NCBI RefSeq assembly: GCF_003987855.1
Contig: NZ_RXIZ01000004.1
Span: forward strand, 161,978-225,977
Source: Hyphomicrobium sp.
Lineage (GTDB): Bacteria; Pseudomonadota; Alphaproteobacteria; Rhizobiales; Hyphomicrobiaceae
DNA length: 64,000 nucleotides
Direction: 5' to 3'
Made by a program: the position numbers and the translations under genes. A model generated the notes under the pieces. That model did not search any database. It was not told where the DNA came from and was given only the letters and a program-made list of their open reading frames with translations. Below are positions 29,542 through 37,372 of this stretch, piece after piece. The number at the start of each line of letters is the position of its first letter. The first letter of the stretch is position 1.

Positions 29542-29848
29542 TGTGCGAGACCTCCAACGCGATGTCCTCGCCGCTGGCGCACATGCCGATGCCAATCGTG
29601 AAATAGAGATGTCGCTGAGCGCTAATGTTAGCGCGAAGAGAAAGACCCATTGTCCGCTCCAATATTCGAGGTTCAAGGCCCCGGTATCGGTTTCCGCCGC
29701 GAGCGCGGCGCATGGCACCGCGATGATGCCGTGGAATGAGCTAACGCGACCTGAGGGACCCGGTCAACCATTTGTAGGTCGCGCGTCGCACATTAGAATT
29801 TTTATAATTTTCAAGTAGCTACGGCGAACGGCAGAGACGCGCGGCGCC

Positions 29849-31024
29849 TCACTTAAATCGGCGCGTGAAGTCGCTGAAGAGGATGGAAATTGCAGTGCCC
29901 GTCTTCGCCGAACTCTCGATGTGAATCTCCGCACCCATGTCACGAACGAGCGCTTCGACGAGCGGCAAGCCGATGCCGTGCCCGCGCATCCAAGAGTTAT
30001 CGAGATTGTCTGGGTGAGCTTGGTCACGTGGCAAGCTGCCGTCCTTCATGCCCGGTCCGTTGTCTCGAACCAAAAGCAATACTCGACCATCCGCGACGTG
30101 CCCGGTCGATACGCGTACCGAGCCTCCCTTCGGCGTAAATTTGATGGCGTTGGTGAGGAGGTTGAGCAGTACCTGACGCACGGCAGTCGGGTTGGCTACG
30201 ACGTGCGATGCGGACGCTTCCCCAACGCAGGAGAGTTCCAAACCGCATGACTCCGCGAGCGCCTGCATACTCGACACGGTGCGCTCCACGATGGCGTGCA
30301 GATCGAGCGCGATGAGCTTCAATCCCGGCTCGGCCGGCCGCCCGCGGTCGGCGAGCAGCGCGGTAATGAGATCGAGAGCGTGTGCCGCGCTCTCGTGGAT
30401 ATCGGCGGCGTAGCTTAGGTAGCGCGCGTTGTGCATCTGGCCCAGCCGCTCGTCGCGCATGATTTCAGATGCGGCGGCAATGGCGGTCAGAGGCGTCTTC
30501 AGTTCGTGCGCGAGCTTCGCCAGATACTCCGCGTCAAGGCTGGGAGCGGGCTTCTCCGGCTCCGGCATTGCCGCAATGTCGTGCGCTGGATGCGCTTTGT
30601 GGGGCGCGCTTGCCGCGGCCATCCCATTGAGACGGGGCGTAGCGGCAGCGGTGGGTTGACCATCATCGACAGAGTCTATGATCAACAGCAGCGCTCGGGA
30701 TTTCTGACCATACGCCCGGGACACCCTTGCCTTTACCCGCCTCAGCCGGCCGCTGTTCCAAAACAGCAGGGTCTCGACATCGCTCTTTCCCGGACCACTG
30801 GAGGAGATCTGCCTGAGCTTGACGACCGCAGGCATCCCCGGATCGAGCGCGATCGGAAATGTCGCGTAAGCGAAAAGGCCAAGAGCCTTTCCGCCAGGGG
30901 CGTTGGCGGAGAGAATTTCCGCTGCGTCAGGGTCGACGACGATGGCAGGCTCAGTCGCCGACAATTCGGCGATCGGCGTCGTCCCGTTGTCTTCCGGCAG
31001 CGCTGATTTAGCGGCGACCGCCAT
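29849..31024 (-). CDS. sensor histidine kinase, orphan
   Basis: A soluble-looking histidine kinase of 391 residues (414 if a TTG at 31093 is used). An N-terminal PAS-like region (AIVVDPDAAEILSANAPGGK) is followed by an Ala/Pro linker. The dimerisation domain carries the phospho-acceptor His in LAKLAHELKTPLTAIAAASE, and the ATPase domain has the N box NLLTNAIKFTPKGG, the G1 box DNGPGM and the G2 box GHGIGLPLVEALV. All catalytic boxes are intact. No membrane segment and no adjacent response regulator are seen, so its partner is unknown. Confidence 0.85.
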   Translation of the reverse strand: MAVAAKSALPEDNGTTPIAELSATEPAIVVDPDAAEILSANAPGGKALGLFAYATFPIALDPGMPAVVKLRQISSSGPGKSDVETLLFWNSGRLRRVKARVSRAYGQKSRALLLIIDSVDDGQPTAAATPRLNGMAAASAPHKAHPAHDIAAMPEPEKPAPSLDAEYLAKLAHELKTPLTAIAAASEIMRDERLGQMHNARYLSYAADIHESAAHALDLITALLADRGRPAEPGLKLIALDLHAIVERTVSSMQALAESCGLELSCVGEASASHVVANPTAVRQVLLNLLTNAIKFTPKGGSVRVSTGHVADGRVLLLVRDNGPGMKDGSLPRDQAHPDNLDNSWMRGHGIGLPLVEALVRDMGAEIHIESSAKTGTAISILFSDFTRRFK

Positions 31025-31222
31025 CGTGAAAGCTCGCCCGTTCCAACGGCTTATTCGCAAGGCCTCACGCAGATCTACGTGATTTGCGGCCAACCAGAAC
31101 GAGAAAGGCGAGATTTTCCACTGGGATAATCGGCCAGCGGCCCCCCAAATCCGAATGAGGAGGCGTTCGCCAAAAAAGGACGCGTTCCCACACTCAGGAG
31201 TGGAAACGAGGTCAGTCCAGAG

Positions 31223-31417
31223 CTAGGCCGCGTTGGCCAGTCCGGCTTCGCGCAACTTCCCGGGGTCACGCTCGCCGCGATCGGCGAGGTCGTAAACTCT
31301 CTCGATGATATCATCGACCGGAATGTTGAGAGATTTTTGCTGAGCTTCCTCGATGATGCTGTCGATCAGACGCTGCAGTTCATCGAGCTCTTCTGAGCTA
31401 TAATGGCAGAGTGTCAT
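31223..31417 (-). CDS. small acidic helical hypothetical protein
   Basis: A 64-residue product from ATG 31417 (MTLCHYSSEELDELQRLIDS). It is acidic and helical in pattern, with DIIERVYDLADRGERDPGKL near the end. I do not recognise the family, but it has a real-gene look: an even amphipathic helix and a GGA upstream. It lies between the histidine kinase and tRNA-His. The 302 bases from 31418 to the tRNA contain only the tRNA promoter that I can support. Confidence 0.5.
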   Translation of the reverse strand: MTLCHYSSEELDELQRLIDSIIEEAQQKSLNIPVDDIIERVYDLADRGERDPGKLREAGLANAA

Positions 31418-31665
31418 GGTAGTCCGTTTTCCCCCGAAAACAGTCCGTGTCTCCCCTAGCACCTCCAACGTCAGACAGGAAGTTCAGTTCCGACTGTCGG
31501 AAAAATGTAATGTTGCGGATGCCAGACCACCCGGAAAACCGCCGGCACCGCTCAAAGAGCCATAAGTCACGCTTGACCCCTGCGCCGGGCTGTGATGGAA
31601 CCAGCGCTCGCGAGCACCCTCGGGGCTCCAAATCGGGATTTTTCGAGGTCCGGCGCTTGGGTAAT

Positions 31666-31695
31666 TTGCACGCGCAAGGCCGGCCGCTCTAAGAT
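31666..31695 (+). promoter_or_regulatory. probable tRNA-His promoter
   Basis: TTGCAC (31666-31671) and TAAGAT (31690-31695) are separated by 18 bases. They sit 25 bases before the tRNA 5' end, a usual distance for a tRNA precursor leader. Confidence 0.5.
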
Positions 31696-31719
31696 TATCC
31701 CAAGCCGAATTCGGCCTGT

Positions 31720-31796
31720 GCCGCCTTAGCTCAGTTGGTTAGAGCGCTAGATTGTGGATCTAGAGGTCCCCGGTTCAACTCTGGGAGGCGGTACCA
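31720..31796 (+). tRNA. tRNA-His (GTG anticodon)
   Basis: A full cloverleaf. The acceptor GCCGCCT pairs with AGGCGGT, the D arm contains TCAGTTGGTTAGA, and the anticodon stem CTAGA/TCTAG encloses TTGTGGA with anticodon GTG. The T-arm is GGTTCAACTC, and CCA is encoded. The first pair is G1:U72, the discriminator is A73 and no G-1 is encoded. This is the alphaproteobacterial form of tRNA-His rather than the nearly universal G-1:C73 form. The 3' 55 bases are duplicated at 40401-40455 because an integrative element used this gene as its attachment site; the copy here is the intact one. Confidence 0.97.
31742..31796 (+). repeat. left attachment repeat (inside intact tRNA-His)
   Basis: This 55-bp sequence from the anticodon stem to the encoded CCA is identical to 40401-40455. 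Identity stops sharply at both ends (A versus G just before it, A versus T just after it), as expected for the core of a site-specific integration. Confidence 0.95.
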
Positions 31797-31852
31797 ATAC
31801 AATCAGTAGCTTACTTGGATTGCTCGTTCCGCACGCCTCCTAAACTTCCCAC

Positions 31853-31872
31853 TTCCTACCATCTCCCTACCA
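31853..31872 (+). repeat. left pair of candidate integrase arm sites
   Basis: TTCCTACCA (31853-31861) and TCCCTACCA (31864-31872) start 11 bp apart, one helical turn, 57 bp inside the left core repeat. The same motif with the same 11-bp spacing occurs inside the right end at 40259-40278. This suggests arm-type binding sites for the element's integrase. Confidence 0.55.
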
Positions 31873-31896
31873 TGGTTGCACACTTGGAGCGCTCTG

Positions 31897-31962
31897 CCCC
31901 GAGCCCTCGCTTGCGCTCGGGGATCTTCGCTAAGGCACACAGGCCGAATTCGGCTTGGGATA
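31897..31962. repeat. hairpin and inverted partial copy of the tRNA-His 5' region
   Basis: A perfect 8-bp stem CCCCGAGC/GCTCGGGG (31897-31922) is followed by 31929-31962. The latter is a near-exact inverted copy of 31696-31730, the tRNA-His leader and first tRNA bases; a 25-bp core is perfect and the flanking GCTAAGGC also matches. The rest of the 372-base interval 31797-32168 has only short, unconvincing reading frames. Confidence 0.7.
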
Positions 31963-32168
31963 CGTGCAAGCAAGGGAGACACGCGCCCTTTCAATCATGC
32001 TCCATTCTGGAAAGAGAGACGGGGGGTAGCGTATGGGGGGCACCGGGGGATGCCTATGCCTCGCCTCGCCCAGAATGACCCCTCAAAAATTACGCTACAA
32101 AATTTCAGCAGACTGAGAATCAGAATAGGACTCCCGCTGTTTGTGAAGACAAGTCGCGGAGTTATTTT

Positions 32169-32675
32169 ATGCCGATTACTATTTCAGACGTGATGATAGC
32201 CGCCAGCACATTGGCTAGTCCGGTGATCGCTCTAACAGTCCAGAGAGTAATGGATGATCGCCGCATAAAGAAAGATCGCCAACTCGCTGTCTTTCGGACT
32301 CTCATGGCTACACGAGCAACTAACTTAGCACCCGATCACGTAGCAGCCGTGAACGCTGTGCCTATCGACTTCTACGGCAACAAGGACATTCTGGATAAGT
32401 GGCAGGAGTACTACGATCACCTTTCTAGAGAAGACCTTAGCATGGAGGCTTGGGCACTCCGACGAATAGACCTGATGAACTCGTTGCTCTCCTCGATAGG
32501 CCGATATCTCAATTACAAGTTTAGCCCCTCAGACATTCAGAAGATTTATTATCCCAAAGGCCACGGTTCGATTGAGAAGGCTCAAACCACTGTGCTCGAT
32601 AAGTTGGCAAGCTTCTTGTCGGGAGACACCGCAGTGAAGATGGAAGTGACTAAACTTCCGGGCACGGGTGAGTGA
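32169..32675 (+). CDS. DUF6680-like membrane-anchored protein (cargo gene 1)
   Basis: A 168-residue product from ATG 32169 with GGAG at 32157-32160. One hydrophobic N-terminal segment (~residues 5-25) is followed by the conserved-looking DRQLAVFRTLMATRATNLAP and a helical domain with DFYGNKDILDKWQEYYDHL. This matches my memory of the DUF6680 family, which has no known function. It stands 60 bases upstream of the TIR/deoxyribosyltransferase-like gene on the same strand, and the two form the only rightward unit of the element. A membrane partner for a nucleotide-processing effector is a reasonable guess, not shown. Confidence 0.6.
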   Translation: MPITISDVMIAASTLASPVIALTVQRVMDDRRIKKDRQLAVFRTLMATRATNLAPDHVAAVNAVPIDFYGNKDILDKWQEYYDHLSREDLSMEAWALRRIDLMNSLLSSIGRYLNYKFSPSDIQKIYYPKGHGSIEKAQTTVLDKLASFLSGDTAVKMEVTKLPGTGE

Positions 32676-32734
32676 TAATGAGTGCGTGCGGATATTAGAA
32701 TCTTAATCGATTGCGTGATGGGGAGGAATGACTG

Positions 32735-33484
32735 GTGACGAATGCCAGCTCCGCAACAAGACGATGTTTCGTGATCTCACCTATTGGTGATCCCGGCTCG
32801 CCATTTCGATTGCACGCCGACATGGTGTTGGAATCAATTATCCGGCCCTCTCTTCCTGAATTAGAAGTGCAGCGAGCGGATGAATTCGGGGGTCCTGAGA
32901 TGATCTCGGACAAGATGATTGAAGCTATCACGACCTGCGAGCTAGCTGTCGCGGACCTGTCCTTCCTCAACCCCAACGTTTTTTATGAGGTTGGATTAAG
33001 GCACATGTCCGAAAAGCCGGTAATTCACATCTGTTCGGAAGGTACGAAGCTTCCTTTCGATACTTACGGAGTAGGCACCATCTTCTTTGATGTATTGAAT
33101 TATCACAGCCACTTAGCAGCTCGCAAGAAAATCAAAGAAGCGGCATCAAAGGTCCTAGCTACTGGATACAAGGTCAGCAACCCAGTCACGCAAGCTCGCG
33201 GATCAATGGCGTTGGCAAAAAGCGCAGACCCGCGGGACGTGCTAATGTCTAACCTGTTAAAGGAAGTGGAGGAGCTGAAGCGCGAGATTAGAAGTGAATC
33301 TCGAGAAGCGAGAAGGAGGTCAAGAGTATCTGACCTCTTGGCAGCGTCAGCTAATTCCGATGTGCCCTCATGGGTTCAACTATCCAAGCCAGCGTGGTCA
33401 ATCGACACACCAGACAAGAGATGGCCCACGCGCAAAACGGATCCTGAGTTAGCACCTAAGAAGCCAGATGAACCCTCAGACTGA
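32735..33484 (+). CDS. TIR-like/nucleoside deoxyribosyltransferase-like protein (cargo gene 2)
   Basis: A 249-residue protein starting at GTG 32735. Residues ~11-125 form a Rossmann-like domain with the opening strand CFVISPIGDPGSPFRLHADM and the ligand-site pattern VADLSFLNPNVFYEVGLRHM, whose Glu85 is placed like the catalytic Glu of TIR NADases and nucleoside 2-deoxyribosyltransferases. A charged, probably coiled-coil stretch (~168-198) and a Pro/Lys-rich tail follow. Proteins with the FVISPIG...NPNVFYE pattern are common in defence islands. A nucleotide- or NAD-consuming anti-phage effector is my inference. It ends in front of a strong inverted repeat. Confidence 0.65.
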   Translation: MTNASSATRRCFVISPIGDPGSPFRLHADMVLESIIRPSLPELEVQRADEFGGPEMISDKMIEAITTCELAVADLSFLNPNVFYEVGLRHMSEKPVIHICSEGTKLPFDTYGVGTIFFDVLNYHSHLAARKKIKEAASKVLATGYKVSNPVTQARGSMALAKSADPRDVLMSNLLKEVEELKREIRSESREARRRSRVSDLLAASANSDVPSWVQLSKPAWSIDTPDKRWPTRKTDPELAPKKPDEPSD

Positions 33485-33510
33485 CGCAAACATGGTCGTA
33501 AACCCAATGA

Positions 33511-33593
33511 TGTAGATGATGTAGCTGAAAACCCTAACTTTCTTGAAGTCGATCTCACGTAGAGAGAAAAGGTTTTTTGCTACATCATCTACA
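33511..33593. terminator. long inverted repeat between convergent cargo and replication genes
   Basis: TGTAGATGATGTAGC (33511-33525) pairs perfectly with its inverse at 33579-33593, and AAAACC/GGTTTT extends the stem to about 23 bp around a 37-base loop. It lies exactly between two convergent gene stops and is T-rich on both exits. A bidirectional terminator is most likely. Closeness to a primase gene leaves a replication-origin role open. Confidence 0.6.
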
Positions 33594-33604
33594 TTTTAAT
33601 CCCT

Positions 33605-35125
33605 TCAATCCAGGCCCGCGAGTATGTCCTCCGCCGAGGTGATCCCCACTTGAGGGTAGATCGTCCTTTGTCTTTGCACGTCCTTCTCGAACGGGATCTG
33701 AATCTGCCTGCCCTCAAAATTTGAAGAGAGCGACTTTAATCGCCTATTCAAAAACACCACTCCTTTTGGCTTCCGATGCTTGATTAGCCCTCGCTCGACG
33801 CACGCATCTATGAAGTACTTGAGCGGGGCCGGTTCCTCCTTTTGGGAGACGCACCATTGCAAGTAATCATCGTGGGCCTCCGAGCACCCTAGGCTTTCCT
33901 GCATTGTCTCCTCGAGCCTGTCGTTGATGTAACGGCTGACCACATCCATATCCGTGCGGTAAGACTCGGTGGCCTCCACACATGACCTTGGCAGTTCCCC
34001 TAAAGTGTCCTCGCTGAGGTACTCCCTCGCTCCCTCTGCCAACCATGCAAAGATACCTTCCCGCTCCTCTCGCAATAAGCGATCTTTCAGGCCGGGCATC
34101 TTGGCCTTGCCTTCAATCTTGGCCTTGAACGGTATGACCACTATTCGCCTCCAGAATCCGTGCGAGGCATCTTTGGCTCCTGGCAAGTGATTGGCTTGAA
34201 ACCAGAGTTTGTGAGAAGGCCTAAATTCAAAGGTCGACTTGTGGAGCTTCGTTCCAGTCAGTGTGTCACCACCTGTGATCTTCTTGATCAAAGCTTCATT
34301 CCATCGCTTACTGCTGCCAGTCTCGCTGGCTGTAGCGAATCGCATCCCCTTCAATAGCCCGACAGCTTCTAAGCTCCGAGCATTGGACTTGTCGCTATCG
34401 AGAAAGCTGCTGAATTCGGCTGTTCTTCCGTAATCTCCGAGAATGTCTAAGATCGTCTCGACCAGCGTTGTTTTACCGTTCGATCCCAATCCATACATGA
34501 GGAACAGCTTGTGCTCTTTGGTATACCCGGTAAGCGAGTAGCCGAGCGCTCTTTTGAGGTAGCGGATTAAGTCAGCATCCCCGATAAAAATCTCATTGAG
34601 AAACTTCTCCCATCTTGGACACGTAGCCTGAGGTCGGTAATCGGTTGTCGTCATCTTTGTGAACCGTTGCTCCTCATTGTGTTGAGATAGCTCGCCGGTT
34701 CGAAGATTGAGAACACCGTTCCTACAGTTGATCAGCTCCGGGTCCGTATCGAAATCCCTGACACTGACGTTAAGTCGGTGTTTTAGGATTCCCAGCATCG
34801 GATCAATCTTCGCCTTATTCTGCGAACGTTGAGCGTGCCGTGTAAGCTCGAACTGGCCTCGCTTATTGGTGCAGTCTCTGGCTTCGTTATAAATGCGCTT
34901 CATAGATTCTTCTGCGCATTTTTGGATAGCCTTCAGAGCATCGTTTGATGTCCAGTGCCGGCCGTCCCAAACAATCCAGTGTCCTTCCTCCTGTACGTAG
35001 CTAAAGCCTGTCGGAAAGTTCTTTTGAAACCGATCAGCGTTGCCGATGTCAGTGAGATCGAACTCTATACCGTATTCATCGAGGTGACTCTCATAGCCAC
35101 TCTTGTTTTTGTTAGCGTCAGACAT
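33605..35125 (-). CDS. D5/P4-type primase-helicase
   Basis: A 506-residue replication protein of the phage/plasmid DNA primase family. The N-terminal domain, with SYVQEEGHWIVWDGRHWT and the later INCRNGVLNLRTGEL, is typical of the D5_N region. The superfamily 3 helicase core has Walker A GLGSNGKTT at residues 212-220, Walker B-like and sensor segments (GLLKGMRFATASETGSSKRW, HKLWFQANHLPGAKD) and an arginine segment GFWRRIVVIPF. A winged-helix tail is likely. It is the last gene of the leftward operon and overlaps the previous gene by 8 bases. It probably drives element replication after excision. Confidence 0.9.
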   Translation of the reverse strand: MSDANKNKSGYESHLDEYGIEFDLTDIGNADRFQKNFPTGFSYVQEEGHWIVWDGRHWTSNDALKAIQKCAEESMKRIYNEARDCTNKRGQFELTRHAQRSQNKAKIDPMLGILKHRLNVSVRDFDTDPELINCRNGVLNLRTGELSQHNEEQRFTKMTTTDYRPQATCPRWEKFLNEIFIGDADLIRYLKRALGYSLTGYTKEHKLFLMYGLGSNGKTTLVETILDILGDYGRTAEFSSFLDSDKSNARSLEAVGLLKGMRFATASETGSSKRWNEALIKKITGGDTLTGTKLHKSTFEFRPSHKLWFQANHLPGAKDASHGFWRRIVVIPFKAKIEGKAKMPGLKDRLLREEREGIFAWLAEGAREYLSEDTLGELPRSCVEATESYRTDMDVVSRYINDRLEETMQESLGCSEAHDDYLQWCVSQKEEPAPLKYFIDACVERGLIKHRKPKGVVFLNRRLKSLSSNFEGRQIQIPFEKDVQRQRTIYPQVGITSAEDILAGLD

Positions 35126-35318
35126 TGTTTCTATAAATTACTCCTTTAATGATCCAGTCATACGCGGCAGCATAAGCTTCGTGCACACTGGAGTAAGTTT
35201 GGTTTGTGATGATTGGAGTGAGTGAGGGGCTGTCATTTATGACGTAACCCCCGCACCCATCCCTGACGATCCAGAACTCAGTGCCCCGGACCACCTTTCG
35301 CAAAAGAGATGTAGCCAT
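35118..35318 (-). CDS. small hypothetical protein in the element operon
   Basis: A 66-residue product (MATSLLRKVVRGTEFWIVRD...) with one Cys and a predominantly beta pattern. No family is recognised. Its ATG shares a base with the stop of the gene before it (TGATG) and its end overlaps the primase start by 8 bases. It is therefore embedded in a translationally coupled operon, which is the main support that it is real. Confidence 0.6.
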   Translation of the reverse strand: MATSLLRKVVRGTEFWIVRDGCGGYVINDSPSLTPIITNQTYSSVHEAYAAAYDWIIKGVIYRNNV

Positions 35319-35674
35319 CAGACAAACAGCTCATCACTTTTGCACGAAAACCCCGATACAAGTTTGAGGTTCTCTCGCCTCAGGTTGAGAGAATTTCCAT
35401 CCCGATAGCGAATCTTCTCTCCCGGCCTGCAATCCATGATCAGCCGAGCGATTGATATGTTTCGATTGTTCTTCGCTCCTTTGGTGTAAACATAGCCAAC
35501 TCCTTGGCTGCCAAAGTTGAGCGTCCAGCTCATCGAAACTCCCCGTTCTACGAGTGCGCTTAAATCTTCGAGGTCGATGGCGCACTCGCCGTGCTTTCCG
35601 TTAGGGCCAAGAGGGACGAAAGCAACAACGCTCCCGTCCTGTAGGCGTGATATCCGATGCGATCGCTTACTCAT
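35318..35674 (-). CDS. degenerate HNH-like DNA-binding protein B
   Basis: A 118-residue protein from ATG 35674 (MSKRSHRISRLQDGSVVAFV). Its second half, ISIARLIMDCRPGEKIRYRD followed by GNSLNLRRENLK, copies the layout of homing-type HNH domains (DHxDGNxLNNRRxNL). The catalytic Asp-His is replaced by Arg-Tyr, so cleavage is unlikely and DNA binding more likely. It is clearly paralogous to the gene at 37373-38068, sharing the xPLGxxG start, the EDLxxLxxxGVxxxWxLN segment and the RDGN-LNLRR-NL motif. It overlaps the preceding gene by 8 bases. Confidence 0.65.
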   Translation of the reverse strand: MSKRSHRISRLQDGSVVAFVPLGPNGKHGECAIDLEDLSALVERGVSMSWTLNFGSQGVGYVYTKGAKNNRNISIARLIMDCRPGEKIRYRDGNSLNLRRENLKLVSGFSCKSDELFV

Positions 35675-36053
35675 CGGAGTTGCCTTTCGGCAAACCCGTA
35701 GCGTCAACCGAACCCTTGCGCGCACGTCCTTTGACGCCACCAAGCGACACGTTCACTTCTTGGTCGGGATTTGCCTTATCGAACTCTAAGCGCTCGAAGT
35801 AAGCAGCGATGGATTTCCCCACCTCAGGAACCGAGGTCCAGCATCCCGATAGCTCATCAGGAAGTTTCCCTTTGTCCCACACCAAGCGATAGAAGCTGTG
35901 GCTAGGGTCTTTGGTGATCTGAAACTCTCGCTTGTTCGCAGGGAAATAGATCGTGGCGTTGCATCCACGTTCGAACGCGTCGGAGGTCAGCCCACCTTGC
36001 AGGTTGCGAACATGGAACGTGAACTTGTCGCCGTCTTTAAATACGATGCTCAT
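35667..36053 (-). CDS. hypothetical protein in the element operon
   Basis: A 128-residue mixed alpha/beta protein (MSIVFKDGDKFTFHVRNLQG...). It has one short hydrophobic patch, two Cys and a basic tail (GGVKGRARKGSVDATGLPKG). No domain is recognised. The start codon overlaps the stop of the upstream gene (TAATG at 36051-36055), which shows translational coupling. Single-strand-binding-like roles have been seen for small genes beside such primases, but nothing in the sequence proves this here. Confidence 0.6.
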   Translation of the reverse strand: MSIVFKDGDKFTFHVRNLQGGLTSDAFERGCNATIYFPANKREFQITKDPSHSFYRLVWDKGKLPDELSGCWTSVPEVGKSIAAYFERLEFDKANPDQEVNVSLGGVKGRARKGSVDATGLPKGNSDE

Positions 36054-36715
36054 TAGCGATTACCCCTCTTAGTGAGGTGATCGATATTGACGAATGCAGC
36101 CTTACCCGGCTTGTCCATCACCACGCCAGGAGCACCATGACCGGGAGCGTATTCAGTCCGCGTCTTCGCTTGGCGAGCGGGAACCTGAGTCATCCCATCG
36201 GGACCCACGACCCAGCGCATACCGGGCTGAAGCACTGTTTCGTGCAAGTTGGGACGTGCGGGCTGGACCGTTGACGAGCGAACGGGAGCTTGCTCAAAGC
36301 TCTGCCCCTCGTATTTGCTCTGGTATGCCTTCACCTGCTCAAGCAAGAAGTCTTCAAGCGACGGCTTGTCGAGATCAGAGAAGCTTGTCCCTTCCGACGA
36401 TGGATTATCGAACGCACGCGTCAGAGCGTTTTCCTGAGCGACGTAGCGGCCAGTCTCCTGATCCCGAGGTTGATCGGGGTTCGGATTGTAGGGCTGCTTA
36501 GCTCGCTTCTCATCAACTAGGATTTGGTTCGCCCATTTCAGAGCTTGATCCTGAAAGTCGGATGATGCTGAGCGAACGCCATCGAGCATTCGCCTAGCCG
36601 CGTTGCGAGCGTCTTCATTCCAGGCCCTATGTTCAGCAGCATTCAACTCATTTACGTTGCGGATTTTCAGATTGAACTGATTAGGATCGTTCAAGTTGTA
36701 TTTGTTCTTCGGCAA
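36053..36715 (-). CDS. hypothetical protein in the element operon
   Basis: A 220-residue hydrophilic protein (MPKNKYNLNDPNQFNLKIRN...). The N-terminal 75 residues are helical and charged (AEHRAWNEDARNAARRML), the middle is Asn/Pro/Gln-rich, and the C-terminal part has a GMRWVVGPDGMTQVP segment. It resembles tail- or scaffold-like phage proteins only in composition; I make no assignment. It starts at ATG 36715 with AGAGAGG upstream and is coupled to the next gene. Confidence 0.6.
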   Translation of the reverse strand: MPKNKYNLNDPNQFNLKIRNVNELNAAEHRAWNEDARNAARRMLDGVRSASSDFQDQALKWANQILVDEKRAKQPYNPNPDQPRDQETGRYVAQENALTRAFDNPSSEGTSFSDLDKPSLEDFLLEQVKAYQSKYEGQSFEQAPVRSSTVQPARPNLHETVLQPGMRWVVGPDGMTQVPARQAKTRTEYAPGHGAPGVVMDKPGKAAFVNIDHLTKRGNR

Positions 36716-36789
36716 AGGTTTTATCCTCTCTTGTTGTTATTGTTAGTAACGATGCTGGGCGGCCTGAGCTTTGGTCAGCGCTCAGAACA

Positions 36790-36877
36790 CACCCGCCCGC
36801 ACCATGGCCAGCGGGTGACTCTTCCCGGACAGCCAATTCTGTAACCGAGCGATTTGTTGATTACCTCAAAATCGCTC
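36790..36877. repeat. two hairpins in the operon gap
   Basis: In the 179-base gap 36716-36894, CACCCGC/GCGGGTG (36790-36817) and GAGCGATTT/AAATCGCTC (36847-36877) form perfect 7- and 9-bp stems. They may moderate transcription between the first two and the following genes of the operon. No T-run marks either as a clean terminator. Confidence 0.4.
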
Positions 36878-36894
36878 AAAATAACTATTTAATA

Positions 36895-37344
36895 TCAATG
36901 GTCTAGCTTGGTGGCTTTACGGGGTGTGCCCAATTCCCTTGCCCCCCTTGATTTGGCCAGTTTCCGCTTCTCAATTTTGAAGGTCTGAAGTGGTGCTTCA
37001 GGAGGCGGATTGGCGGCCAATCGCCTTAGCCACTTTCGCCACTGAGAAGGGGTTCGGCCACTCATGCCTAAGCCCTCACAAATCGAGTTCAGCAAGACAA
37101 CTGCCGTTCCATCAGACACTAAGAAGTCGTAGGTGGCGGGCTTACGCGCGCCCTCTCCAGCGGAGACCGCGGGGCTCAATTGACCAACAATTTTGTATTT
37201 GATGGCTTTGTGCCAGACGTACTGGTCTTCCAGTTCAGTAGGAGCGATGCTTCTTTGAGTATCGATCTCCTCCGCGATGCACGGGCTGCCTTCGGCGGCA
37301 ACTTCTTCTAAATCCCCTTCTTCGAGGGGTTCTTTCAAACTCAT
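36895..37344 (-). CDS. hypothetical protein in the element operon
   Basis: A 149-residue protein (MSLKEPLEEGDLEEVAAEGS...) with an acidic front, a central ATYDFLVSDGTAVVLLNSIC segment and a basic tail rich in Lys/Arg (KIEKRKLAKSRGARELG). The GLGMSGRTPSQWRKWLRRL stretch looks like a DNA-binding helix pair. No family is recognised. It lies 28 bases after the HNH-like A gene on the same strand. Confidence 0.55.
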   Translation of the reverse strand: MSLKEPLEEGDLEEVAAEGSPCIAEEIDTQRSIAPTELEDQYVWHKAIKYKIVGQLSPAVSAGEGARKPATYDFLVSDGTAVVLLNSICEGLGMSGRTPSQWRKWLRRLAANPPPEAPLQTFKIEKRKLAKSRGARELGTPRKATKLDH

Positions 37345-37372
37345 CTACTAATCGTTGTCCTTTCTTCTGTTG

